Below, piece after piece: positions 34,716 to 34,741 of a DNA stretch of 34,741 nt (its first letter is position 1; every line of letters begins with the position of its first letter). The notes under the pieces are model-generated. The model did no database searches. It had not been told where the DNA came from and saw only the letters and a program-made list of their open reading frames with translations. The translations under genes and the position numbers were made by a program. Source of the stretch: Borrelia puertoricensis (GTDB taxonomy: Bacteria; Spirochaetota; Spirochaetia; Borreliales; Borreliaceae); the NCBI RefSeq assembly GCF_023035875.1, contig NZ_CP075395.1, positions 1-34,741 of the forward strand, given 5' to 3'.

Positions 34716-34741
34716 GTTCTATACTATTAACATATTAATAA
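34716..34741. other. Right telomere motif of a linear plasmid
   Basis: Read inward from the right edge, the sequence contains TGTTAATAGTATAGAAC, with TAGTATA 16-22 nt from the end (34720-34726). It matches the left end at 12 of 13 positions around TGTTATTAGTATA. The 34569-34715 stretch holds no recognisable gene. Confidence 0.65.

Noticed and set aside
1..34741. tRNA, rRNA or insertion-sequence genes
   Set aside because: No cloverleaf-like sequences, rRNA motifs or transposase with terminal repeats could be identified by eye.

Overview
The window looks like one complete, or nearly complete, linear plasmid of a relapsing-fever Borrelia. The DNA is very AT-rich. It carries a Borrelia-type plasmid maintenance block (PF57/62, PF50, PF32/ParA, PF49), three Bdr genes, Mlp lipoprotein remnants, and a large archive of variable major proteins (Vlp alpha, beta, gamma and delta-like, plus Vsp). 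Vlp/Vsp archives of this kind are the antigenic-variation system of relapsing-fever species. The TAGTATA telomere box lies 14-20 nt from the left edge and, inverted, 16-22 nt from the right edge, so both edges appear to be hairpin telomeres. The species cannot be fixed from sequence alone.

Layout. The left subtelomere (1-4740) has a small exported protein, a frameshifted BBK32/Fbp-family lipoprotein, a PFam54/CspA-like lipoprotein under a striking palindrome, and a coiled-coil lipoprotein. The left arm (5.0-17.9 kb, all on the minus strand) has ten vlp/vsp genes or cassettes and two bdr genes. The centre (17.9-21.35 kb) has a vlp scrap, a head-to-head inverted repeat over the start of the replication gene, and the four-gene maintenance operon. 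A decayed zone follows (21.35-24.4 kb) with broken plasmid genes and two mlp pseudogenes. The right arm (24.4-31.7 kb, all on the plus strand) has a bdr and six vlp/vsp genes or cassettes. The right subtelomere (31.7-34.7 kb) has a second copy of the coiled-coil lipoprotein, in mirror orientation, and an intact BBK32/Fbp orthologue.

How it works together. Both arms are transcribed away from the central replication block. The vlp/vsp units fall into two classes. Class 1 has a full leader (Shine-Dalgarno, CACGTG, ATG and a complete lipoprotein signal peptide). Class 2 consists of 5'-truncated cassettes placed directly behind another gene's terminator hairpin, often with frameshifts or stops. 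Alpha, gamma and delta units end in a shared ~65-bp hairpin element (ten copies), beta units in a different hairpin and vsp units in a third. The shared 5' signal-peptide segment and shared 3' hairpin resemble the upstream and downstream homology sequences that drive gene conversion in B. hermsii. The plasmid therefore reads as an antigen archive flanked by telomere-proximal host-interaction lipoproteins (C1r/fibronectin-binding and CspA-like), with no obvious classical telomeric vlp expression site.
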